Assembly (NCBI GenBank): GCA_028554755.1 | Contig: JAPTOF010000019.1 | Location: forward strand, 4,846,001-4,910,000 | DNA length: 64,000 bases | Source of the DNA: Cordia subcordata | Lineage: Eukaryota > Streptophyta > Magnoliopsida > Boraginales > Cordiaceae | Direction of reading: 5' to 3' | Part shown: positions 37,284-48,853 of the stretch, piece after piece | Position numbering within the stretch: the first letter of the stretch is position 1 | Layout of the letters: each line of letters begins with the position of its first letter | Translations under genes and position numbers: made by a program | Notes under the pieces: model-generated | What the model was told of the DNA's origin: nothing | Seen by the model: the letters and a program-made list of their open reading frames with translations, nothing else | The model's database searches: none

Positions 37284-39169
37284 TTTTTCATTGTCTTAAT
37301 ATCAACAGCCTTTCTTTTTGTTTGGGGGTCGGGGGTAATATCAATGGCTATTGTGTCTCTACAATGTGCATTTTAATTTTTCTAAGTTCGTATTCTAAGT
37401 TCGTACTAAAATTTGATATAAGTTATGCACTAAAAATTGTAAATTTCTCTTCCCTTTTTTTTTTTTTAATGAGTATCACATAAAACTTAGAAAAGTAATT
37501 ACTCCACACCTTAAAATGACATAAAATCAAGCTTGACATATTGTTTAGATAAAAACTAAAAATGTTACCCCACAACTAGATAATCGTGAAAGTTTCTCCA
37601 AAAATTAGCTTAACGTGTTTGTATCAAATTATCACAAATTTTCTCTTGAAAAAAGAATAATTGAATTTTTAAATAAAAGTAGTACACATATCACTGGGTG
37701 GAGGATAAATATTATTTTTTTGTGTGTCCAAGAAGAATTAATAAAACAAAAGGGTAGATATTTTGAGTGTCCAATATTTACCATTTTCTTAAAATGGTCC
37801 CTAATGCTATAAAAGTAGCATGAGTTGCTCTAAATAGTTATCATTTGCCTTCGATTAATGCCCAATGTTCAAAAAGCATGATTCCTAATGTTTGCAAAAC
37901 ATTACTCAATTGGTTCTTCCAGTCAATTCAATCTTAAAAGTAATAAAAAAAATAAGAGGTGCCTCTAAAATTACCAATCTACTTTGATTAATATACAAAA
38001 ATAAAAATGCATAATACGTCCCATCTATGATGAAATAACCAATACATTTTTATGCAGAAAAAAAATTGTTATTGTGGTTAATATGTACAGCAGATGCCTA
38101 ATATATACAATTGGAGGCCGATATTTCTTTTCTCAAATTCAGAGAATGTGAATGGATGATGTAATTGTGTACAATGGCCAAGAATTTCTTTATTTCGATA
38201 TTGTTGTTCATTCATTTTTTGTGATTTATACGTATACATTTTTTTGTTGGTTCAATGAGTTCACATAAAATTGTAATAACATGTGACAAAGAAAATAAGG
38301 ATTAAATTATATTAATGTTGGTTCCTAAGAAGTTGGTTTTGTATGAATGTATGCGGTTTGTTCTTTTAAAAATGTTAGATGGCACTATTTTGAAGTTAAC
38401 ATTATAAATCAATTTTGAACTTTTTACCATTTTAATATTCAAAATATGGTCATCGAAGACTCGAAGTGGCATGCCATATTTTTCTTAATATTTTTTACAT
38501 TTAATTGATGGGATGAATTGACATAATAACAATTTATAAATATTAGAGACTATATATGCTACTTTTATAATATTGAGACTAATTTAAGAAAAATAATAAA
38601 TTTTGAGACTACTTAATGGAATTTATCCACAGTTAAAACATTGGTACCATATGATTGATTTTGTAACACACAAAAAAGGCAATCCCCAAAGGACGTCCGG
38701 TGATAACATTTTAAAATAGACACAACAAAGGCAATTCCCAAAGGACGTCCGGTGATAACATTTTAAAATAGGCACAACTTATGACTTAAGTTTAAGTTTA
38801 GTTCATGTATCATTTAAGTGTTATTAACTTAACTGGTACATATTATATTAGACGCGTTGTGTTCTGAAATTTGGTAGTTGATGATCAGGTGTCGCTAGTT
38901 GTACAGGTGGTCGAGACTTCGCCAAATAAATTTACTTGTTACAAAAAAAAAAAAAAATAAATAAAGTCGTCAACGCGATCACCATACCCGACTGAAAGAG
39001 CAAGACGCCCGATGAAGAGTCTTGTCTGTCTTTCTAATTTCTAACCTCCACTTTGCTGTTTCTGCACGCACTCACCTGCTTCGCCTGAAAAAAAAAAAAA
39101 AAAAAGAAAACCTCTCCATTACAGCCGAACCACAAAAAGGAAGCGGGTCTCTCTAGCCGATAGACACCA
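37284..39169. other. Intergenic DNA between eL8 and ARP2 promoters
   Basis: Divergent intergenic region: eL8 is transcribed leftward and ARP2 rightward. AT-rich, no coding. It contains a 52-bp tandem duplication (38675-38778). The last 150 bases include poly(A) tracts and the ARP2 leader. Confidence 0.5.
38675..38778. repeat. 52-bp tandem duplication
   Basis: 38675-38726 and 38727-38778 are almost identical; both carry CAAAGGACGTCCGGTGATAA followed by CATTTTAAAATAG. Two substitutions separate the copies (CCCC/TCCC and AGACAC/AGGCAC). Each unit holds the palindrome GGACGTCC. Confidence 0.95.
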
Positions 39170-42100
39170 ATGGACAACAAAAACGTCGTCGTTTGCGACA
39201 ATGGCACCGGGGTAAGTGGTAACACTTGCTCTTAACCCCGATCTTTCTTCAGCTTCGGATCAGCACATCATCTGTTTGATCTGTCTTCTGTTTAATCTCA
39301 TTTTCAATTTTTTTTTTCTCTCATTCAAATAAACTATACATGTGGAGAATTCGGAGTTTTTGTAGTCCAAGGCTGCAAATTAGTTTCGGATTAGCTGCAT
39401 CATCGATAATAGAAAAACATTTATTAAAGTTAGCACGCATTTTAAGTGTTCAAGGTCTGATCCGTGCTCATTCTGAGTGTATAATAAGTTCATTCTGATT
39501 ACTTATCTAACCTCATCGATTTAAGCTCTCCTATGTTTCTTCAGGATATAATTATTATTAATTTTCTATTTCCTTTAACCAATAGTAATACTTTCCGCTT
39601 GTATACTCGTATTTGAACCCGCTGAAGATTCAATATAATGACTAACGAATGCAGTATGTCAAGTGCGGTTTCGCCGGGGAGAATTTCCCGACGTCTGTAT
39701 ACCCCTGTGTGGTAGGAAGGCCGATGCTGCGCTACGAAGAGTCCCTTATGGAACAGGAGCTCAAGGTGAATTTTTGTTTCCTTTGACGTTATACTCGTGC
39801 CAACCAATTTTTACCACGATTGCTGTGTCTGGAATTCCCATGAAAATGTCTGGCTAGTAGAAAGTGCTTGTTTAACTAGCTAACTTGTTCGGCCTATAAA
39901 AGAGAAAAGAAAAAGAAGGAGTAGCCATGTTATTCTGTTTTGTAGGAGAAAAGAACTAGCCTATAAATTTGATGGTAACAAGTGACAGAAGCTCGCAACA
40001 TATTCATCACTACTATTCCTGTTCTTTATTGCCATAACCGTCATATTTATGCTTTAATGAGAACTGGGAAGCATCATGATCAGGCAAATATACACCCACA
40101 AATCATACATGCATCCTCACTTCCTGCAAACCTATCTATATCCTCCCCACCTTGTAGGAAATATCAATAAATTCTCAAGACGAGATGTACATATGAATGT
40201 TATTGATTACTAATACACTGTTATGAAAGATGTTACCAATTGTGGTTGCTATAGGACATAATTGTTGGTGATGCTTGTCTACAATGGCGGCACCAGTTGG
40301 ATATCTCTTATCCTGTTAACAATGGTATTGTGCAAAACTGGGATGATATGTGTCATGTGTGGGACCATGCATTTCATAGTGAACTGAAGGTAAAACTTCT
40401 GGTGCTCAGTTATTTGAAAACTAGTTCACAAATAGACGGGATATTGTATTTTTCCACATTCTGCAGTTCATATAGTATCTTTCTGACAGATATAGCTCTT
40501 TTTTAACTTTCTGAAGATAGATCCAACAGAGTGTAAAATTCTGCTCACTGATCCGCCTCTAAATCCATCCAAGAATCGTGAAAAGATGGTTTGTATTCAT
40601 CTTTTACAATTGGCGTAAATCATTTCATGCAATTATCCATTTTATTCTTTTGTGAGCTACATTACATAATTCTTAACTTACCACAGGTTGAGACCATGTT
40701 TGAAAAATACAACTTTGCTGGTGTCTTCATTCAGATACAGGCAGTTCTAACACTATATGCTCAAGGTGCTTATAGAGATGGATAAAGGTTAAATATTTAA
40801 AATTTATACTTGGAGTTGGGGATGCCTCTTCTTTAAGTTTAGGGAATAGAAGTGTAGGCTTAAGAGATAAATTATACAGCTATTTTTGTTCTAATGCGTT
40901 GCATTTTCTGCTCATGTTCCCTCTCCTGTTGATTGTCTAATACGTGACTATTTTCCTTCTTGCTGGTATCTTGAATTTACTCAGGTTTGCTGACTGGTCT
41001 TGTAATTGATTCTGGAGATGGTGTTACTCATGTGGTAAGGTTTCCATTTGTATTATCATGATGCTTCTTATTTCCTTCCACATTGCCAACTTTTACCTCA
41101 AAACTTTGTTCCAAAATTGGGCATAATGAGGAGAATCGAAGTAAAAAAGAAATGCATGTCCTTGTCTATATACCTCAGGGGGAAAAAAGATAAAAGAAGA
41201 TCTAAAGAAATAGCCTCTAAGGGGCGAGGTTGGATAGAAAATTTGTTTTGACACAGTGCACATGTTTGCAGTGTTTTCAGTGGCTTCATTGTTCATTCAT
41301 ATGTAATGTTTTTTCTGCCAGAAGAAAAATTATAATTTCCCCTATTGTTTTACCCTACATTCTCTGTCTCTCTCTCCACCCCCCGTCCGGTGATTATCCC
41401 TACCTTGTTATCAAAATTTTGCATGTTACTCTCGGAATGTGGCCTCTGTAACATTAGTTGTTTTATCAGTCAGATTCGTCATATATTTTATGGGATAGTT
41501 CTTCATGCTACCAACACTAGTTAAAAGATGAATCTTGGAAAAATTTGGTACGCATATTTGTTTGGAAAATTTGGTAGGAATATTTGTTGAAGATAACAAA
41601 TTTGCTTCCCAAGAGTAATTATGCACAAACTATTTTTACAAGGTTCCTGTAGTTGATGGATACTCATTCCCTCATCTTACGAAAAGAATGAACGTGGCTG
41701 GGCGTCACATTACATCTTATCTAGTTGATCTTCTTCTTCGAAGAGGGTGAGTGCCACTATATTTCTAAAACCAGAAAGATATGTGAACCTACTGTCATAG
41801 AATATCATCTTCTATCACTGTTATAACAAGAGCACAATCTTCTCCATCTGAAGGTATGCAATGAATAGGAGTGCCGACTTTGAGACTGTCAGAGCTATTA
41901 AAGAGAAGCTTTGCTATATAAGGTGAAAGAATTATAGCAGATTTGAATATCTTGAATCCTAACTTGACTGCTATTAACATTAGGCTTTAGGTTGCAGTTA
42001 TGATTATAAAAGGGAATATCAACTGGGGCTCGAGACTACCATCCTTGTTAAAAATTATACAGTAAGTTGATGCTCATACTCCATCTCATGTTTGGCAGAT

Positions 42101-45100
42101 TTGTATAATTTCAAACATATAAGGCCTTGTTCCCATATTGATCAGTCTTTATAAATTACTTTTATACTGATCTTCTCATCAAATATATATAATTTGTGCC
42201 CCAAATTGTTTGAATGTTTAGGTAATGCTCTGACATGCTCGTCTCTACTTGTTTTCTTGAATATTTAGTATTTTTTAGTTTATTAAAATGTGATAATTTA
42301 ACAGCTTCCAGATGGAAGGGTAATCAAGGTTGGCACTGAACGATTTCAGGCACCTGAGGCGCTCTTTACTCCTGTAAGTTTGTATCCATATTAGTTGTAG
42401 ACTTTCAAACTTGGAGCATGATGTTGTAAAGAGGGACCATGTGTGTCAGGCTGTGTCATCTTTAATAATTGGGTCAATTTGGCAGTTATGTAGTATAATA
42501 CTGCTGTAAAATTCTTTATTAAATGGTCAAATTCTTTCCTGGAATAAGAAAATTGCTGGACGTTAACATCCAAACTAATTACAATAGTGATTGGTACGCC
42601 TTCAAACCTATAAAATTATAGAATTGTATTCTTCCTGCAGGAACTCATAGACGTTGAAGGTGATGGAATGGCTGATATGGTGTTTCGCTGCATTCAGGAA
42701 ATGGACATTGACAATCGAATGATGGTACTAGTTCTATATCTTAGTTGCAAGTAATCTGTTGATTCTATCAGTATAATCATGGAACGTGGTTAAATTCTTA
42801 TGTCTTTTATGTACTAAAACACTGAATGTTTTGCAGCTCTACCAACACATTGTTTTGAGTGGCGGAAGTACCATGTATCCTGGATTACCTAGTCGGTAAT
42901 AGCTTCAGATCCTCATAGCTAAAGATGACATTATGGAGTGTCCAGCTTTTAAATTGATGCTGACAAACTTTATATGCTTGGTTGTGCTGCCTGCTTGAAA
43001 AATTACAAAAATGTAAAGGAAAACAAGTTGGAGTGGTATACTGGCCAAAACAATATTGAAAATGGTTCAACCCTTTGAGATAGGGGAAACTATTACTGGA
43101 GTTAGTTTACCCGTGTATCTAAGTAGATCAAGCTATATAAACCAGAAAACGTGAAGTTTAATATTAACTGTTACATAAGGTGCTGAGAGCCAGGCAGATG
43201 AGTGTACGTGGAAATATAGAATAAGACTCTAAAGACTTTTAGAATACATCATCCTATAGGTTGCTCCAAGTGAACTCGAAGAATCATCACTAACATATAC
43301 TATGTTTTACATGAATTTGGTGTCTTTGAGTCCTCAATAAAGTGCCATTTTAGGATTGTCTATTACTAGAAGCAACATAAACATGACGGTATACTGATAT
43401 CAGTAAAACTTTTGTTGATGGTCTATTTATTGCTTTAGCAGAGTACTGGGGAATGCTTTCATGTTTAAGTTACATCTCTGTTTCAAACATCTCAAGAATC
43501 TGCTTAATTTTTTCTACAGCCTGGAGAAAGAAATTTTGGATCGTTATCTAGACGTTGTATTGAAGGGAAACAAAGATGGATTAAAGGTACGATTTTGGCT
43601 TCAATGCATTGGACTTGATGCTCTTTCTGCAGTTTGATGTATTGTTCTGGAAAATGATAATTTATCATGCTATTTGATGACTCCTAGATTGAGCTGCTCA
43701 GGAGCTAATGTGTTATAAATCAGGACATCTATGATGAAGTTGTTGTTTATGCAGTTTAACACTAAGATATTAGGGGGTCGGCTATCAAAATAAGGGATTT
43801 TACTTTTTGTCTTTCAGATAAACGAAGACTTTGGAAGCGATTTAAGTATAAAAAGTCTGTCCATGAGTACTTGTTTGAGTTACCTCTCGAATTACAAGCT
43901 GACTAGGCTGCTACTCGATGAAGATATAGGACTTTATTCCAGTGTCACTGGTTGTTTGGAAATAAAGTTCCCTTCTCTACTGTTTTCAATACAATTAACA
44001 TTCCAACTATTGGTTTTCTACGGTTATATAATGTAAAACCATATGAAATTATCTTCACATGGAATTAGAGGTTGTACATCAAGTACTTCAATTTATCTAA
44101 CTATTAAGCCATTATGTTAATTTTTTCATGGACCCTCAACTGCTGCTGGTTTTGATGTTCTTCTGCTCCAACTAAGAGGGTTGGGTGCAGGATCCACGGC
44201 AGATATAGTTTTCTTTATGTTCTTGCCATAAAATAGCCAAGTTTTGTGTTAACCACTGCGGGTTTATACATAAATGCAGCTGTCACAGTTTGTGCGAACA
44301 CATCACACATACAAGCACTGATATATCTGTATCTGAATCACCTTCCATAGTTCCCCTTCACCATCCAACAATAAAGAAATTGTGAAAAAGAAGAGAGCAA
44401 AGGGGGTGCAATCTTCCTTCTAAGAAGCAGAATTGGTTATAAGAAATCACCAGTAAAATTATAGGCATGCTATCTTTGGCAAGTTATTCAGCTTTTTCCT
44501 TAGTCAAGCAATTGGATTTCTCTCTATGTTATGTTCTATCAGAAACTGCGTTTGCGGATAGAGGATCCACCACGAAGAAAACATATGGTGTATCTTGGAG
44601 GTGCTGTTCTGGCAGGAATTATGAAGGTAAACCTCTGATGCAAATCTATTCCAATATATTAAGGAGTTTTAGACTTTTAGTGTCAACACTTTTCTGGTTT
44701 TGTAGCATGATAGGCTTATTTATGCAACTTGTGGCATAAGGCATAAAGTGAAGGGAGGAGAGGTATGGAGAGGAAGTGGGGAAAGGAGAAAGTAGACGTG
44801 TAGGGAGAAGTATCATGTATAAATGGACAAAACTAGTAGCTCCCATCTGACAAACTTTTAATCGAAAAGGATATCATGCAATGCACTGGCTCCTGATGCT
44901 CGTACATAGAGCCAACATTTTTTTTCTTGATTTCAATAATTATTCACTGCATCTGTTGCAAAATGATATTATGCATTGAACTACTTTTGGCTACATCTCA
45001 ATGGGCCAATTTAGTGGCTTGATTCTGAATGGCTTCATGTTTTACAAATGGATGTTTGAAAGCTGTGTAGAGATTGTCCGATGTCCCATTTTTAAAATTG

Positions 45101-45414
45101 AGAAGCACTACATTTATCTCCACGTCTATTTTCTTTTTTCTCTCTCATTTGAACATTTTGCAACAATAAACTTGGTTGCCATCGGAGAAAACATAACATG
45201 TCTCTGGTTTATTGGTTGGATTCTAGAGATAACTTCATAACAAGCAACAGGATTTTTACAAATTCGTGAAGTGAACTGGATTTAGTAGTTCAAGAAATAA
45301 ACGCTAATCTGGGGACTTTGATAATTTCTGCAGGATGCTCCTGAGTTTTGGATTAGTAGGGAAGATTATTTGGAAGAAGGAATGGCTTGTTTGAGTAAAT
45401 GTGGGCAGGCATAG
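39170..45414 (+). CDS. ARP2: Actin-related protein 2 (ARP2/3 complex subunit)
   Basis: Fifteen coding exons: 39170-39211, 39655-39765, 40255-40389, 40517-40588, 40687-40765, 40985-41034, 41643-41746, 41854-41922, 41998-42061, 42305-42373, 42641-42724, 42837-42895, 43520-43586, 44543-44626 and 45334-45414. All are GT-AG and in phase, giving 389 residues, the length I recall for Arabidopsis ARP2. Diagnostic text: [14 protein letters not shown] (phosphate 1 loop), [57 protein letters not shown] (phosphate 2), [20 protein letters not shown] and [18 protein letters not shown]2 pairs with ARP3 to nucleate branched actin; plant mutants have distorted trichomes and pavement cells. ATP-binding motifs look intact. 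Compared with Arabidopsis there is a local change after [11 protein letters not shown], but nothing suggests inactivation. Confidence 0.97.
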
Positions 45415-46411
45415 ATTTCGAGAGTTTTCCAGCAAGCGGTTGCTTGTTTTGGTTTGGAATTGGATTAAACTTTCTAGTCATGGATCGTGTAAGGTGGACT
45501 ATTTGTTTTTAAAAATGTTTGTATAGTGTGATTGCAGTTGATTTACGTTTTGTCGTCCAAAATCTTAGCAGTTCTTTGGGAATGTTATCGGAAGTTATCA
45601 TATTTCCTTGTTTTTCCATGGGGTTTCTCTTAAGCACACCTATATTTTCATAGAATTTCACATACTGTGAGCAATGTTATTCTCTTTTCTGTTTAACTTA
45701 AAGTGAAGCATGTAACGATCTCAATTTGGTGTTTACAATTATGTCTCACTAGAATAGGCTAGCGATCCAATGCTTGATTTCTTCAGGAGCTCGAGAGCTG
45801 CCCTTGCCAATAAGCAGGGTATATTTATTTAAACTAATTAATGACAGATTTGCTTTTACCAGTTACTCTAAAATTCAATAATAATTCATGAGAATGCACC
45901 TCGAGAATGCAAGATTCCCACCCTTTCACATGGGAATGAAAATTAGGGAATTCATAGGAATAATAAACAAATAGGGAATGTTATTCTATTATGTGAACCA
46001 AATATGGAATCCAATATTCAATCTTATAAGATTCTGTGAACTAGGCGTCCCTAAGTGATCACGTTAGTTTGCCACTTCATACTGAAAACAATTCTTGAAA
46101 CCACCACTACAAGATTCAAATCTGTAAACAATGGAGAACAATCTCTGATCCATAGCGTTGAAGCATGATGGAACACACCCCAAATTACATTTTCCCCATA
46201 AGATGGGAAGCAAAAAAAACATACACAGAACATGAGAAGCATTGCTGCTATTGCATAATGGTAATAATAGTTTCGAGTTCAGCCCATGAAAATAGCCTAG
46301 AAATCTTTTTATCCCTTAAGGATTGGAAATCAGAAAAGAGAAATTAAACAAAGCACTGGTATAATAGACAGGAATATAATTAAGGTAGGCAGCCGTGAAT
46401 TTATTCATTGA
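45415..46411. other. Convergent 3' flanks of ARP2 and the Ole e 1-like gene
   Basis: Contains the 3' UTRs of ARP2 (+) and of the Ole e 1-like gene (-). No further gene recognised. Confidence 0.5.
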
Positions 46412-47123
46412 TTACCCACATAGAGCAGCATTTCTCTTGGAGGGTCTGAAATTCATCGTATTCAAATTGTAGATGCACATGTTTGCTCGCTTTGCTTTGA
46501 ATGCAATCTCGTCTGTTGTAGTCCTGAAACCAGGAACATTGCAGGAAGCAATTGAGCTCCCAATCAAACTTGCCCTGCATGAATTCCCAACTGCTTTATC
46601 TCTTGCACATTGAATCCCATCTACGGATGGAACCTCCAGTTTGTAGATCCCAAACTTATTGGTAGTCCTGTTGACCGAGAAAGATATCTGTTCTGTGGTT
46701 CGCGGAGAAATTGCTTTGAATATGCAGTCGATTTTAACTTGCGCACCTGACAAGAAAGCACCAGATAATGAAAAACGGTTGCACTCCTTACGGTAGTATG
46801 ATTTTTAATTGCACGGGTGTAAAACTAGTATACTGAGAAGAAAAACACCAGAAAATGAAAAACCATTGCACTCCTTGCGTTAATACGGTTTTTAATTGCA
46901 CGGTTGTAAAACTAGTATACAAGAGGAAATGCATGGCGAGCTCAGAACCTGGTAAGAAGTAGCTGTGTCTGGAAAAGGTGTTGTTGTGGCAGATGTCGCA
47001 GTAAACCATACCCATGACAGTGATCTGGGGATTATTATTTGCTTTCGCTGCTTCAGCTTGCAAAGTTAGTGACAGAGTCAACAGGGAAGAAATTACAAGG
47101 AGATCAATGACTGAAGCAGCCAT
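46412..47123 (-). CDS. Secreted Ole e 1-like (pollen allergen/extensin family) protein
   Basis: Two exons in minus order, 47123-46949 and 46746-46412, joined as G plus GT, giving 169 residues. The start MAASVIDLLVISSLLTLSLT is a signal peptide ending near QAEAA. The mature part begins ITVMGMVYCDICHNNTFSRH, with the G-x-V-x-C-x-x-C signature of PF01190, then FLPGAQVKIDC in the typical place, and further cysteines (IQCARD, NSCRA, ASCNVPG, ANMCIY) that would form disulphides. This is a broad family of extracellular proteins; function here is unknown. An in-frame ATG eight codons upstream (47147) exists, but the chosen start has a better context (GCAATGGCT) and gives a proper signal peptide. The intron holds a 75-bp duplication. 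Confidence 0.88.
46759..46920. repeat. 75-bp near-tandem duplication in the Ole e 1-like intron
   Basis: Unit 1 at 46759-46833 and unit 2 at 46846-46920, separated by 12 bp. Both run from CACCAGA to GTAAAACTAGTATAC with about nine differences. The duplication fills most of the 202-bp intron, so it roughly doubled intron length without touching the splice sites. Confidence 0.93.
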
Positions 47124-48433
47124 TGCAGCAAACTCTAGGAACTGCAAAAGAAAAGCTTGTGCACCTGGTTTAAGTTTTTTAAGTGAGAATTATAGCTTCA
47201 AGCAAGTTGCAAAAAGAATGGCTTACATGGTTATGCAGGTGAAGAAATTGTCCAAATGTGTGATGTAGGTTATGAATGCCAGTTGGGATTGTACCAGCTG
47301 CAGAGATAGCAAAGAGTTAAGATCACCTTTTCTTTTTCTTCTCTCTTTTTTCCCTACTTCCTACGCGCAAAAAACAAAGGCATGTGAATGTCGTTTGGCT
47401 GATTGTGTAGTGGGATGTATAGGAGAGAGATAAGATTGAGCTATTTATAATTGTAGTGGGTGCTTAAAAATGGCTACTATTAATCTCCAAAATAACAACA
47501 ATTTTGGAGCTTACTAAGAAATTTCCAGATAAAGAAGACATGTTTTGCTTTGTTTGCACCTCACGACTTATGCCATCAAGATTATGAATTCGTGTTTTTC
47601 TCTTGCACCATGTGATATCATTTTCTTGTAGCAGCGTGGCTTCCAATTGCAGAAAGAGCTACAGCAGAGTCAACATTTTCATAAATTAAAAAGCTTCTAT
47701 AGTGTTGAAAGCAATTGTTACGTACAGAAATCAGATTCAAGCTGACTGTATAATTTGATTCTATTCGTCCGGGCATTCAAATGGATCATCTGGTGTCTAT
47801 CGGGTAAATTAACGAGGCACGGAACAACTAGATGTTGTCATGTGGGGATAAAACTATCAGTCTGTTCATCTTTGCATATGGCAAATTTCATTGTGGTTAG
47901 GTTTCAATTTCATGGTAAATTTCAGTAACATTTTCCGACAAAGGAGAGAGAGGAAATTTAAATCCTCTTGTGATATATGAACTCAATAGTAATGGATTGT
48001 CCAAATTACTTTATAATATTTGTATAATAACGAGTATATCAATTTTTTTTTATAATATTACGAAGAATGAACAGAGTGAGAGTGAGTCCCAAAATGTGAA
48101 CGTAGAGGTAATTTGGTGTGACTGATAATGACTTTTGCCAATTGCCAATAGTCATGAGAATGCCAAGTTGACGCAACAGGAGCTTGATTGGGAAAGCCAC
48201 CCTCCCCTCAAGTAAAGGCTTGGATTTTTTCAAGGTTGAATGGATGCCCCAACCCTCCATTATTTACATTCATCTCAAAAAGTGAAGGGGGTACATTTGC
48301 TCACGAGTTCACTATGAAAGAAGTCGTTAGGAGCCCCAGAACCCCAAAGCTGTGAACCACATTACTATATTCCTACTAAAATGCAAGACGAATAAAACCA
48401 CCACTTGTTTGCTTGTCTAATCCACCAGGATAG
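47124..48433. other. Upstream region of the Ole e 1-like gene
   Basis: Presumed promoter and leader of the minus-strand Ole e 1-like gene, then intergenic DNA. A TATA-like stretch is present (around 47440, TATTTATAATTG on the plus strand), but no start site can be fixed. Confidence 0.35.
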
Positions 48434-48436
48434 TAA

Positions 48437-48664
48437 GGGCCTGTTTGGATTGGATTTTTTTCAGTAAAAAATATTTTTTTTTCAGAAAAAATTACATTAA
48501 ATTGGCAATAACTATTTAATTTAGCTTTAAAAAAAGTTGAAACTCTGAAAAAAGCACAAATCCAACTTTTTTTAGAAGCTAGAATTTTCAGTTCATAAAA
48601 AAAAACTATTTTTCAAAAGCTATTAAAAAAAGCGCTTTTGAAAAAAGTCAATCCAAACGGGCCC
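48437..48664. mobile_element. Tourist-like MITE with TAA target duplication
   Basis: 228-bp element with ends GGGCCTGTTTGGATTG (left) and CAATCCAAACGGGCCC (right), flanked by TAA at 48434-48436 and 48665-48667. The interior is A/T-rich and partly mirrored (AAAGCGCTTTTGAAAAAAG near the right). Ends and duplication fit PIF/Harbinger (Tourist) MITEs. Confidence 0.8.
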
Positions 48665-48667
48665 TAA

Positions 48668-48853
48668 GACTCGTTCGAATTAATTTTGTTGAAAGTTTTT
48701 GTTGTTTTGATAAATTTGAACAAGATACGCTTTTAAGAATTTTGAGTTTTTGGCTTTTGAAAGATTGAAATTGAATTTCTTTAAAATTTAATTTTTTTTA
48801 AAAAATAAAAATGATATATATATTTTTAAAAAAAAAATCAATCCAAATAGAGC
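48668..48853. mobile_element. Second, degenerate MITE abutting the first
   Basis: Starts GACTCGTTCGAATTAATTTT directly after the TAA of the previous element and ends AAAATCAATCCAAATAGAGC followed by TTA. The ends pair imperfectly and resemble the same family. It shares a border with 48437-48664, so the two insertions are back to back. Confidence 0.5.

Noticed and set aside
43818..43905. Exon-like segment with an acceptor in ARP2 intron 13
   Set aside because: ARP2 is complete without it and it would break the conserved junction between KDGLK and [10 protein letters not shown].
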